Below, piece after piece: positions 29,207-37,090 of a stretch of 64,000 nucleotides of DNA. The stretch comes from a bacterium SCSIO 12643. Lineage in GTDB: Bacteria; Bacteroidota; Bacteroidia; Flavobacteriales_G; Salibacteraceae. Position 1 is the stretch's first letter. Each line of letters begins with the position of its first letter. The stretch lies in NCBI GenBank assembly GCA_024398135.1, contig CP073750.1, positions 1,364,001-1,428,000 of the forward strand. The letters are read 5' to 3'. Below the pieces are notes generated by a model. It was not told where the DNA came from, made no database searches, and saw only the letters and a program-made list of their open reading frames with translations. The position numbers were made by a program, and so were the translations under genes.

Positions 29207-29644
29207 ATGAAGAATTATACCATAGCGGAAATCCGCTATTTAATCGAACGATTTGAAAATCAAAAACTACCTAAATCAGAATGGACACATGAAGCCCATT
29301 TGGTCGTGGCCATATGGTACTCGACTCAAAGTGATTTATGCACTGCTTTAGAACAAGTAAGAAATTATATCACAGCGCATAATACATCTGTAGGTACCCC
29401 AAACACAGATCATGAAGGATATCATGAAACCATTACAAAATTCTGGCTATGGATAGCTCAGGGATTCATTCGAAACAATACCGCTGCTAATATGGAAAAA
29501 CTGGTTAACGATTTCATCAACTCACCTGATGGAGTTAGTAACTACCCTCTTTCATTTTACAGTGAGTCTCTTTTATTTTCTGTTCACGCCAGACATTTTT
29601 GGGTAGAACCAGATTTAAAGGAACTCCCGGAAATTGACCTATAA
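29207..29644 (+). CDS. Conserved-looking soluble protein with WTHEAHL motif
   Basis: A 145-residue cytosolic protein whose function I cannot name. Conserved-looking histidines occur in WTHEAHL near residues 26-32 and in NTDHEGYHETIT near residues 65-76, which could bind a metal. The rest is helical. I recall uncharacterised proteins with the WTHEAHL motif in many bacteria, so it is probably a genuine family without a known role. A terminator follows directly. Confidence 0.65.
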   Translation: MKNYTIAEIRYLIERFENQKLPKSEWTHEAHLVVAIWYSTQSDLCTALEQVRNYITAHNTSVGTPNTDHEGYHETITKFWLWIAQGFIRNNTAANMEKLVNDFINSPDGVSNYPLSFYSESLLFSVHARHFWVEPDLKELPEIDL

Positions 29645-29646
29645 AA

Positions 29647-29676
29647 AAAGGCGTTAAGATCAATCTTAACGCCTTT
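29647..29676. terminator. Bidirectional intrinsic terminator
   Basis: A 14-bp perfect stem (aaaggcgttaagat / atcttaacgccttt) with a two-base loop, flanked by an A-run and T-rich sequence. It lies between the convergent 145-residue protein gene and the acyl-CoA dehydrogenase gene and can serve both. Confidence 0.88.
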
Positions 29677-29697
29677 AAAATTAAAAGTCGAATATGA

Positions 29698-30873
29698 TTA
29701 GCTGAATGCCGGAATTCCCGTTACATCCATTCCTGTAATCAATAAGTGAATATCATGTGTCCCTTCATAAGTCACAACAGACTCTAAGTTTGCCATATGA
29801 CGCATACAAGAGTACTCATTTGTAATACCCATAGCCCCATGAATTTGACGCGCTTCACGACAAATCTTTAAAGCCATATCCACATTATTTCTTTTTGCCA
29901 TAGAAATTTGAGCAGAAGTAGCTCTACCTTCCTCACGCAACTGTCCTAATCTGAAAGTTAACAATTGTGCTTTTGTAATTTCGGTAATCATTTCAGCAAG
30001 TTTCTTCTGAGTCAATTGATATGCCGCAATTGGCTTATCAAATTGAATTCTCTCTTTAGAATATTTTAAAGCTGAATCATAACAATCCATCGCAGCACCA
30101 ATGGCACCCCACGCAATACCATAACGTGCAGAATCCAAACATGATAGTGGAGCACCTAACCCTGAACGACCAGGAAGAAGATTATCCTTAGGTACTTTTA
30201 CATTATCAAATAATAATTCCCCGGTAATTGATGCTCTTAATGAATGTTTTCCATGCATTTCAGGTGCAGTAAAACCCTCCATTCCTTTCTCAACTAATAA
30301 ACCGTGAATTCTACCGTCTTCATTTTTAGCCCATACTACAGCTACATCTGAGATTGGCGCATTTGAAATCCACATTTTCGCTCCGTTTAGCAAATAATGA
30401 TCGCCCATATCTTTATAGTTGGTAGTCATACCACCAGGGTTTGACCCATGATCAGGCTCAGTTAGTCCAAAACAACCAACAAACTCTCCAGTTGCTAATT
30501 TTGGTAAAAACTTCTGCTTTTGTTCTTCTGATCCGTATTTCCAGATTGGATACATCACCAAAGAAGATTGTACCGAAGAAGTTGAACGGACTCCAGAATC
30601 TACACGTTCTAATTCTTGCATCAACAATCCGTAAGTAATTTGATCCAAACCAGGACCTCCATACTCAGCAGGTATATAAGGACCAAAGCAACCGTACTCT
30701 CCCAATCCTGGAATGATTTGCTCTGGGAATTTTGCACGTTCGTAATAATCTTCAATTATTGGAGATACATCTTTCTTTAGCCATGTACGTAATGAATCTC
30801 TAAATAATTTTTGCTCTTCAGTTAGCAACTCATCCATTAAATAATAATCGTGAGCCTCAAATCTATCTGTCAT
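29698..30873 (-). CDS. Glutaryl-CoA dehydrogenase-like acyl-CoA dehydrogenase
   Basis: This FAD enzyme oxidises an acyl-CoA; the closest match by motif is glutaryl-CoA dehydrogenase, which converts glutaryl-CoA to crotonyl-CoA and CO2 in lysine and tryptophan breakdown. It has the flavin-contact stretch CFGLTEPDHGSNP, the WISNAPISD strand, the conserved GKHSLRASITGELLFDNV region and the catalytic base Glu370 in TYEGTHDIHLL. Length, 391 residues, is normal. A minus-strand TAnnTTTG match (30901-30894) lies about 21 bases before the start. No other lysine-degradation gene is adjacent, so substrate assignment rests on sequence motifs. Confidence 0.88.
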   Translation of the reverse strand: MTDRFEAHDYYLMDELLTEEQKLFRDSLRTWLKKDVSPIIEDYYERAKFPEQIIPGLGEYGCFGPYIPAEYGGPGLDQITYGLLMQELERVDSGVRSTSSVQSSLVMYPIWKYGSEEQKQKFLPKLATGEFVGCFGLTEPDHGSNPGGMTTNYKDMGDHYLLNGAKMWISNAPISDVAVVWAKNEDGRIHGLLVEKGMEGFTAPEMHGKHSLRASITGELLFDNVKVPKDNLLPGRSGLGAPLSCLDSARYGIAWGAIGAAMDCYDSALKYSKERIQFDKPIAAYQLTQKKLAEMITEITKAQLLTFRLGQLREEGRATSAQISMAKRNNVDMALKICREARQIHGAMGITNEYSCMRHMANLESVVTYEGTHDIHLLITGMDVTGIPAFS

Positions 30874-30893
30874 TTTTTCTTGTTTTAGAGCGC

Positions 30894-30901
30894 CAAAGGT
30901 A
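30894..30901 (-). promoter_or_regulatory. Candidate -7 promoter element for acyl-CoA dehydrogenase
   Basis: On the minus strand this reads tacctttg, matching TAnnTTTG, with the gene start about 21 bases downstream. A minus-strand tttg (30930-30927) lies 25 bp upstream as a possible, somewhat distant, -33 element. Confidence 0.4.
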
Positions 30902-31000
30902 TACTAAATCTTTAAAGTTTTTTGTTCAAAATTCTATGATTATTTGTTTCAATTTAATTCATTTATCTCCGGCTGCACCATTAAATTTGTTCCTTCGAAA

Positions 31001-31858
31001 ATGCCGCAGAATTCCAATAATTATATCAATACATCAAATAGCAATTTTTCTATTGCTTCAGATAGTTTATTGGTCTTAAACAATGTTACTCCGCATACTC
31101 AAAAGAAGGAACTCGAGTTATCTCACTTTAAGTTAAATCACTTTCTGATTTCAAAAGATATCAAGAAACCACCCTTACCGTTTACTCCGGTTCAATCCTC
31201 TGGTGAATCTTATATGTTTTTTGTCTATTTCGGAATTCTATTGCTTTGGTCCGCATTTTATCAAAAGAATTTTAAAGGTTTGATCAGCATCGGTAAAACT
31301 TTTATTAGTAACAATGCGCTTTTCCAGGAACTCAACGACAAAAGCGGATATAATGGATTGGTTTCTTTTGGGATGTTTTTTTCCGGAATTTCGGTCATTT
31401 CCATATTCTTTTTCCAACTGGTGCAAAACCTTAATCTACCATTTTCGTGGTTTGATCTATTACAATCGAAAACAACTATCTTTTTTATTGCAATTGGGCT
31501 AATTGTAATCCTCTTTGTTAAAACCATCTTAATTTTAGGATCTTCGTTTCTATTCAAAACACCTCAAATCTTTAACACATACCTGTCTTTAAACATTATT
31601 TCTATTCAAATGATAGGCGTATTCCTATTTCCCCTAATCATTTTAATCAGTTTTAGTTACGCGCTAAATTCAACTCAATTGGTTGGTGTCGGAATTGGAA
31701 TTATGCTTATTTCTTTTCTTTATAGATTAATTAGATCTTTTTTTTTAGGAGTTAAACAAACTAATAGTCAGGTCTTTCACATTATTTTGTACATTTGCGC
31801 CCTTGAAATTTTACCGTTAATGGCTTTAAGTAGAATTCTATTGGTGAAGTCTATTTAA
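31001..31858 (+). CDS. DUF4271 family membrane protein
   Basis: The protein has a non-membrane N-terminal stretch of about 70 residues and then six or so hydrophobic helices, matching DUF4271 (ILLLWSAFYQKNFKGLISIGKTFISNNALFQELN is typical). Function is unknown. The frame is open from a TTG at 30944, but a TAnnTTTG match at 30982-30989 (taaatttg) and the first ATG at 31001 favour the latter. In Bacteroidota this gene commonly precedes hemD, as here (41 bp gap), so the two are probably one operon. Confidence 0.85.
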   Translation: MPQNSNNYINTSNSNFSIASDSLLVLNNVTPHTQKKELELSHFKLNHFLISKDIKKPPLPFTPVQSSGESYMFFVYFGILLLWSAFYQKNFKGLISIGKTFISNNALFQELNDKSGYNGLVSFGMFFSGISVISIFFFQLVQNLNLPFSWFDLLQSKTTIFFIAIGLIVILFVKTILILGSSFLFKTPQIFNTYLSLNIISIQMIGVFLFPLIILISFSYALNSTQLVGVGIGIMLISFLYRLIRSFFLGVKQTNSQVFHIILYICALEILPLMALSRILLVKSI

Positions 31859-31899
31859 AATCTTAACAGCAAAACAAAATCTCTTTTTTAAGTCAATCT

Positions 31900-32652
31900 A
31901 TGGATTTGAAAGTAAAAACAATACTCGTATCGCAACCAAAACCGGAATCGGATCGTTCCCCTTATTTTGAAGTTAGTAATAAGCATAAAGTAACTATCGA
32001 TTTCAGACCCTTTATTCATATTGAAGGAGTAAGCGAAATTGATTTCCGTCAGGAAAGAATCAATTTATTGGATCATACTGCAGTTATTTTCACGTCTAGA
32101 AATGCGGTAGATCATTATTTTAGAATTGCAAAAGAGTCAAGAGTTACTATTCCAGATACCATGAAATACTTCTGTATTTCTGAGTCAACAGCATATTATT
32201 TACAGAAATATGTGGTTTACCGTAAACGTAAAATTTTCCATGGTAAACAAAGATTTGCTGATTTGATTGAGGTGATGAAGAAACATAAAAAAGAGACTTT
32301 TCTTCTTCCTTGTTCTGATATCCTTAAAAAGGAAATTCCCGAGTTATTGGATAAAAACAAATTCAAATATTCAAAGGCTGTTTTATATAGAACGGTTTGT
32401 TCTGATTTGAGTGATTTGGAAGATGTATTGTACGACATGTTGGTTTTCTTTTCTCCAGCAGGAATCGAGTCTCTTCTTAAGAATTTCCCGGATTTCAAAC
32501 AAAACAATACGCGTATTGCGGTATTTGGTCCAACAACAGCCAGAGCGGCTAAAGAAGCTGGTTTTAGAATTGATATTCAAGCACCAACTCAAAACGCTCC
32601 ATCAATGACTATGGCTATTGAAAATTATATCAAAGAACACAATAAGAAATAA
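31900..32652 (+). CDS. hemD: Uroporphyrinogen-III synthase
   Basis: HemD cyclises hydroxymethylbilane to uroporphyrinogen III in haem and sirohaem synthesis. The family diverges strongly in sequence, but the two-domain pattern is clear: AVIFTSRNAVDHYFRIA in the first domain and DMLVFFSPAGIESLLKNFPDF followed by RIAVFGPTTARAAKEAGFRIDI in the second. The 250-residue length is normal. It follows DUF4271 and ends at a terminator just before rnpA. No other haem gene is present in the window. Confidence 0.9.
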   Translation: MDLKVKTILVSQPKPESDRSPYFEVSNKHKVTIDFRPFIHIEGVSEIDFRQERINLLDHTAVIFTSRNAVDHYFRIAKESRVTIPDTMKYFCISESTAYYLQKYVVYRKRKIFHGKQRFADLIEVMKKHKKETFLLPCSDILKKEIPELLDKNKFKYSKAVLYRTVCSDLSDLEDVLYDMLVFFSPAGIESLLKNFPDFKQNNTRIAVFGPTTARAAKEAGFRIDIQAPTQNAPSMTMAIENYIKEHNKK

Positions 32653-32677
32653 TCCTATTTCTTATCATAATTATACT

Positions 32678-32704
32678 AAGGGTTTCGCAAGAAACCCTTT
32701 TTTT
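32678..32704 (+). terminator. Intrinsic terminator between hemD and rnpA
   Basis: A 9-bp stem (aagggtttc / gaaaccctt) with a gcaa tetraloop is followed by seven Ts. The T-run ends only five bases before the GTG start codon of rnpA, so it either separates two units or controls read-through into rnpA. Confidence 0.85.
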
Positions 32705-32709
32705 GTATC

Positions 32710-33102
32710 GTGAAATTCGAAAACAAACGAAAGAGTCATTTAAAAAGTAAGCTCATTATTGATCAGCTTTTTTCAGAGGGACAGGTTATAACAAAAAAGC
32801 CATTTCGTTTGATTTATTTAAAATGCGAAGACCCTAATCTAAATGGGGTTCAACATTTTATCAGCGTTCCGAAAAAACGTTTTAAACTTGCAGTCACAAG
32901 AAATCGCATCCGAAGAATAATTTCGGAAGCGTATCGACTTCATGCAAATGAAATAAAACAACAATTTGAACATTCCAATACATATTTAGCTATTGGAATT
33001 ATTTATATTGGCAAAAAAGAAATTCGCTTTTCAGAAATTGAAAAACAAATGAAAGATTTGTTGGCAGAATTAATATCCAAACAAACGACTTATAATGCAT
33101 AA
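32710..33102 (+). CDS. rnpA: Ribonuclease P protein component
   Basis: RnpA is the protein cofactor of RNase P, which trims the 5' leader of pre-tRNA. It has 130 residues with the family pattern: an N-terminal SHLKSKLIIDQLFSEGQ helix, the central FISVPKKRFKLAVTRNRIRRIISEAYR (the RNR motif) and a basic surface. The start is GTG at 32710; no ATG gives a complete N-terminus. The start lies five bases after the T-run of an intrinsic terminator, so there is no room for an independent promoter with a normal leader. It overlaps the S41 protease gene by 8 bases. Confidence 0.93.
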   Translation: MKFENKRKSHLKSKLIIDQLFSEGQVITKKPFRLIYLKCEDPNLNGVQHFISVPKKRFKLAVTRNRIRRIISEAYRLHANEIKQQFEHSNTYLAIGIIYIGKKEIRFSEIEKQMKDLLAELISKQTTYNA

Positions 33103-34756
33103 AAGATATCAACTTAAAAAATCTTCAAAATGGATGATCGCTATCGTGGCGGTTGTTTCTTTTGGGCTATATAGCTTCCAAGACACTTATTTCGAAATCA
33201 GTAAAAACCTGGACATTTTTGTTTCGGTGTATAAAAATGTCAACACTTATTATGTGGATGAAACTGAGCCAGGAGATTTAATGAAGACGGGTATTGATGC
33301 CATGCTCAAAAAATTGGATCCTTATACGGTATACTACCCGGAATCTGACATTGAAGATTTCAGATTCATGACCACAGGCCAATATGGAGGAATCGGAGCC
33401 TTGATTTCCAGAAAAGATGACTATGTTATTATATCTGAACCCTATGAAAATTCCCCGGCACACAAAGCTGGACTAAAAGCCGGAGATATTATTCTGGAAA
33501 TTGATGGAAAATCTGCCAAAGGCAAAAGTACTCAGGAAATTAGTAGTTTTCTTAAAGGAGAGCCTAATACGGAAATGGTTTTATCTATCAAAAGATATAA
33601 CGAGGAATCCACTTTAAGTATAACCGTTACGCGTGAAGAGATTAAAATTAAGGATGTGCCCTATTATGGTTTGGTAGATGAAAAAACCGGGTATATCAAA
33701 TTAAACAGCTTTACTGAGACCGCTAGTTCAGAAGTTAAAAAGTCTTTGATTGAATTGAAAGAAAAACATCAAATCACCAATCTAATTCTAGACCTAAGAG
33801 GTAATGGTGGAGGCCTCCTACGTGAGGCTGTAAATATTGTTGGGCTTTTTGTTCCGACCGGGACGAAGGTCGTGGAGACCAAAGGTAAACTTACAGACTG
33901 GAATCAAACATATGTGACTTCTCAACCTCCTGTGGATACTGAAATTAAATTAGCTGTTTTAGTTAACGGAGGATCTGCATCTGCTTCGGAAATTGTCTCG
34001 GGAACCATTCAAGATTTAGATCGTGGAATTATTATAGGTACCAACACATTCGGTAAAGGTCTGGTTCAACAAACCAGAGATTTGAAATACAATTCCAAGA
34101 TGAAGTTGACTGTAGCCAAATACTATATACCGAGTGGTAGATGTATTCAGAAACTGGATTATTCACACAAGGATAAAGATGGACATGCTACTCAAATTCC
34201 GGACTCTTTAAGAAAAGAGTTTACGACTAAATCTGGGAGAAAAGTACTGGACGGTGCAGGAATCGAACCTGATTTTAAAGTGGAAGGTATAATTCCAAGC
34301 CCTATCTTGATCAGTCTGGCGCAAAAACAATTAATTTTTGATTATGCAACAGTATATCAAAGCCAACATTCATCTATTAATCCAGCGAATGAATTCGTGA
34401 TCGATGATGCAGAATACAGCAAGTTCAAAGACTACTTAAAAGACAAAGATTATAGCTACTCTACCGAGACAGAAAAGCTACTGGAAAAACTAGAAAAGGC
34501 TGCTGAAAAAGAGCAATACGTTACAGATATAGAGAAGGATTTCAAAAATCTGGAGGATGCGATTTTCAAGAATAAAGCCAAAGATCTGGATATCTTTAAA
34601 GATCAGATTACACGCTTTTTAGAAAGTGAAATTGTGACCAGATACTATTTCCAATCTGGAAAAATCCAACAAAGCCTGGTAAAAGATGAAGATGTACTTG
34701 AAGCTCAAAAAGTACTTTCTGATGCGAACACTTATAAAGCTACTTTAAGCAAATAA
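33095..34756 (+). CDS. S41 family C-terminal processing peptidase
   Basis: A CtpA/Prc-type serine protease of the envelope. Over 553 residues it has an uncleaved or cleaved N-terminal membrane segment (WMIAIVAVVSFGLYSF), a PDZ domain at about 90-165 (NSPAHKAGLKAGDIILEIDGKSA), and a catalytic core with a Ser296-Lys321 dyad (NGGSASASEIVSG and TFGKGLVQQ, 25 residues apart as in known members). The helical C-terminal region is rich in Lys and Glu. Its start overlaps the rnpA stop by 8 bases, so translation is coupled. A paralogue lies at 52098-53732. Confidence 0.94.
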   Translation: MHKRYQLKKSSKWMIAIVAVVSFGLYSFQDTYFEISKNLDIFVSVYKNVNTYYVDETEPGDLMKTGIDAMLKKLDPYTVYYPESDIEDFRFMTTGQYGGIGALISRKDDYVIISEPYENSPAHKAGLKAGDIILEIDGKSAKGKSTQEISSFLKGEPNTEMVLSIKRYNEESTLSITVTREEIKIKDVPYYGLVDEKTGYIKLNSFTETASSEVKKSLIELKEKHQITNLILDLRGNGGGLLREAVNIVGLFVPTGTKVVETKGKLTDWNQTYVTSQPPVDTEIKLAVLVNGGSASASEIVSGTIQDLDRGIIIGTNTFGKGLVQQTRDLKYNSKMKLTVAKYYIPSGRCIQKLDYSHKDKDGHATQIPDSLRKEFTTKSGRKVLDGAGIEPDFKVEGIIPSPILISLAQKQLIFDYATVYQSQHSSINPANEFVIDDAEYSKFKDYLKDKDYSYSTETEKLLEKLEKAAEKEQYVTDIEKDFKNLEDAIFKNKAKDLDIFKDQITRFLESEIVTRYYFQSGKIQQSLVKDEDVLEAQKVLSDANTYKATLSK

Positions 34757-34760
34757 GGAA

Positions 34761-36332
34761 TTGCAAAAATACTGGTCAAATAAAGCAATTATTCATCAGA
34801 ATATCTTTACCGGATTACTCATCCTAATTGTTATTGGGATGCAGTTTTCTCACTTTTTAGTAAGTATCAGTATCATTACATTATCAGCAAATTACTTATT
34901 AGAAGGAAACTATATTCAAAAACTAAAACGAATCAAAAAGAATCCGGTCATTATTCTTTTTGTCGGGCTCTTTTTCCTTCATATCCTTGGACTCTTATGG
35001 ACTGCGGATTTTGATTATGCTTCAAGAGATATTCAAATTAAGCTCCCTCTCCTGGCCGTTCCGGTAATTTTAGGGTCTTCTGATCAAATTTCTAAAAGGC
35101 AATTTGAATGGGTCATTTTATTCTTCTTGGCCACATCTTTAGCCAGTAGTATTGTAGGTTCCGTCATCTATTTCATTTTATCTCAACCTGGAGATGATTA
35201 CAGACTTATGTCTCCGTTTATGTCCCATATTCGACTTAGTCTAATGATGGGAGTCGCTGTATTTTCTGCTTTTTACATGAGCATCAAATCGGTTCATTGG
35301 AAAAAGTTTAAAATGATTTTTATTGGATTGGGTATCTGGTTCATCATTTATCTGTTTATGTTGAGAGCCATGTCTGGAATTGTCGCAGTTTCAACAGCAG
35401 GCTTCATTCTACTTTGGATCATTTCTTCGCAAAAAGAATTCAAATATCATAAAAAGATTAAGCTTGGAATTATTTTTCTGGCCTTGCTTTTTATGGGAAA
35501 CATCATTGTACAAATTCAATCTTTTTATAACATCGAAGAGGTGGATTTAAATACAGCTGATACCCATTCTAAAGGTGGAGAGAAGTACTACTTCAATCTG
35601 GGACACAAAATGGTAGAGAATGGTCAGTATGTCCATGCATTTATTGCTCCTGAAGAACTTAAAGCAGAATGGAATAAACGAAGTCAACTCGATTTTGACG
35701 GCTTAGATGCCCGAGGACAAAATCTATCATCCGTCTTGAGTAGATACCTTACTTCAAAAAACCTCCGAAAAGACAAAGAGGGAGTACAAGCACTTACGGA
35801 TTTAGATATTTGGGCTATAGAAAACGGTATTGCCAATGTGCGGTTTCTGGATGATAAAAACATCAATACAATGATTTACCGTTACATCTGGGAAATTCAT
35901 AATTATAGTACTGGACTAAACCCTCAAGGTAACTCTTTGGGGCAGCGTTTTTTATTCTGGAAAGTCGGAACCCGCATATTAAAAGACAATTGGTTATATG
36001 GTGTGGGTACCGGAGATGTTCAGGAACATTTTAATGTTCAATATCAGGAACTCCCTTACATTATTAAAAAGAAATACCAACTGCGTGCCCATAATCAGTA
36101 TCTCACCATGGGAATTACATTTGGAATATTCGGACTAATTTATTTCATAATCACTTTGATTTCCGGATTCTGGGTTAAGCCCAACTCCAGTTCATATCTG
36201 TTCATTGGGTCATTTATCATCTTTGCTGTTTCTATGTTAGATGAAGATACTTTAGAAACTCAGTTTGGGGTCACTTACGCTGTCTTTTTCTATTTTTTCT
36301 TCTTATTCCAACAACCGGATTCAGAAAAATAG
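34761..36332 (+). CDS. O-antigen ligase-like membrane protein
   Basis: A polytopic membrane protein of 523 residues with about ten hydrophobic helices and a large periplasmic loop (roughly residues 255-400). Near the C-terminus it carries the Wzy/WaaL-family arrangement GVGTGDVQEHF ... LRAHNQYLTMGITFGIFGL, where the HNQYL histidine is typical of O-antigen ligases. It probably joins or polymerises surface polysaccharide. No ATG precedes the first helix; I use TTG at 34761, which has an aagga ribosome-site candidate directly upstream. It follows the protease gene by four bases and converges on a GT2 gene. Confidence 0.8.
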   Translation: MQKYWSNKAIIHQNIFTGLLILIVIGMQFSHFLVSISIITLSANYLLEGNYIQKLKRIKKNPVIILFVGLFFLHILGLLWTADFDYASRDIQIKLPLLAVPVILGSSDQISKRQFEWVILFFLATSLASSIVGSVIYFILSQPGDDYRLMSPFMSHIRLSLMMGVAVFSAFYMSIKSVHWKKFKMIFIGLGIWFIIYLFMLRAMSGIVAVSTAGFILLWIISSQKEFKYHKKIKLGIIFLALLFMGNIIVQIQSFYNIEEVDLNTADTHSKGGEKYYFNLGHKMVENGQYVHAFIAPEELKAEWNKRSQLDFDGLDARGQNLSSVLSRYLTSKNLRKDKEGVQALTDLDIWAIENGIANVRFLDDKNINTMIYRYIWEIHNYSTGLNPQGNSLGQRFLFWKVGTRILKDNWLYGVGTGDVQEHFNVQYQELPYIIKKKYQLRAHNQYLTMGITFGIFGLIYFIITLISGFWVKPNSSSYLFIGSFIIFAVSMLDEDTLETQFGVTYAVFFYFFFLFQQPDSEK

Positions 36333-36334
36333 CC

Positions 36335-37090
36335 CTATTGGCTTTTCCAAAGTTGACGTAACTTTTTATACTTCCAATACACTGACATTGCCGAGATTTG
36401 AGCTACGCGGAATCCAGCTAATCCGTCTAAAAAACCTTGTCTAATAATTATGTCTTTAATCACCGAAGCAATTGGGTTTAATATCAGTTTATACCAGGGA
36501 GCTTTCTTCCCCCTTGAAAACATAGCTTGAGCTGCAATCGTTGAAAATTTTTCCTGTTGCTGAATATGACCTTCTACAGAATAATAGGAATAATGTAAAA
36601 TGTCTCCTTTTAAATGTTTTGCTTTACTCTTATCATTGGTCAATAGCTTATCGTGTGGATTATCACCTCCCCAGGATACCTGACTCCTTTTGGCCAATCT
36701 TAATTTGGTATCAGGATACCAACTTCCATGCTTAATCCAACTGCCGCAATAATTGGTCATCCGGTTCATTTTATAAGCGGATCCTTCCCAATTTTGCTTT
36801 ACTTCTAAGATGCTCTTCTCAAGTACCTCATCCAAAGCTTCATCTGCATCTAATGATAGAACATAATCATAATTGGCCTGATCTAACGCCCAATTTTTCT
36901 GTTCAATATGCCCGTCAAACTTATGTGGGATGAAACGTACATTATACCGCCCACAAATCTCCTGAGTTTTATCTGTAGAAAAGGAATCTACCACGACTAC
37001 CTCATCCGCCACATTTTGAACTGAACGTAAACACCTTTCAATATTTACCTCTTCATTAAAAGTTATTATGACCACAGAAAGCTTAATCAT
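36335..37090 (-). CDS. Family 2 glycosyltransferase, LPS-core type
   Basis: A 251-residue GT2 enzyme of the WaaE/KdtX-like group that adds sugars to lipopolysaccharide inner core. Motifs are LSVVIITFNEEVNIERCLRSV, the nucleotide-sugar site VVVDSFSTDKT, and the metal-binding SLDADEALDE. The C-terminal region with HYSYYSVEGHIQQQEKFS is typical of this group. Its start overlaps the murF-alr stop in an ATGA arrangement (37087-37090), implying translational coupling. The convergent neighbour is the O-antigen ligase-like gene, so both may act on surface glycans. Confidence 0.88.
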   Translation of the reverse strand: MIKLSVVIITFNEEVNIERCLRSVQNVADEVVVVDSFSTDKTQEICGRYNVRFIPHKFDGHIEQKNWALDQANYDYVLSLDADEALDEVLEKSILEVKQNWEGSAYKMNRMTNYCGSWIKHGSWYPDTKLRLAKRSQVSWGGDNPHDKLLTNDKSKAKHLKGDILHYSYYSVEGHIQQQEKFSTIAAQAMFSRGKKAPWYKLILNPIASVIKDIIIRQGFLDGLAGFRVAQISAMSVYWKYKKLRQLWKSQ

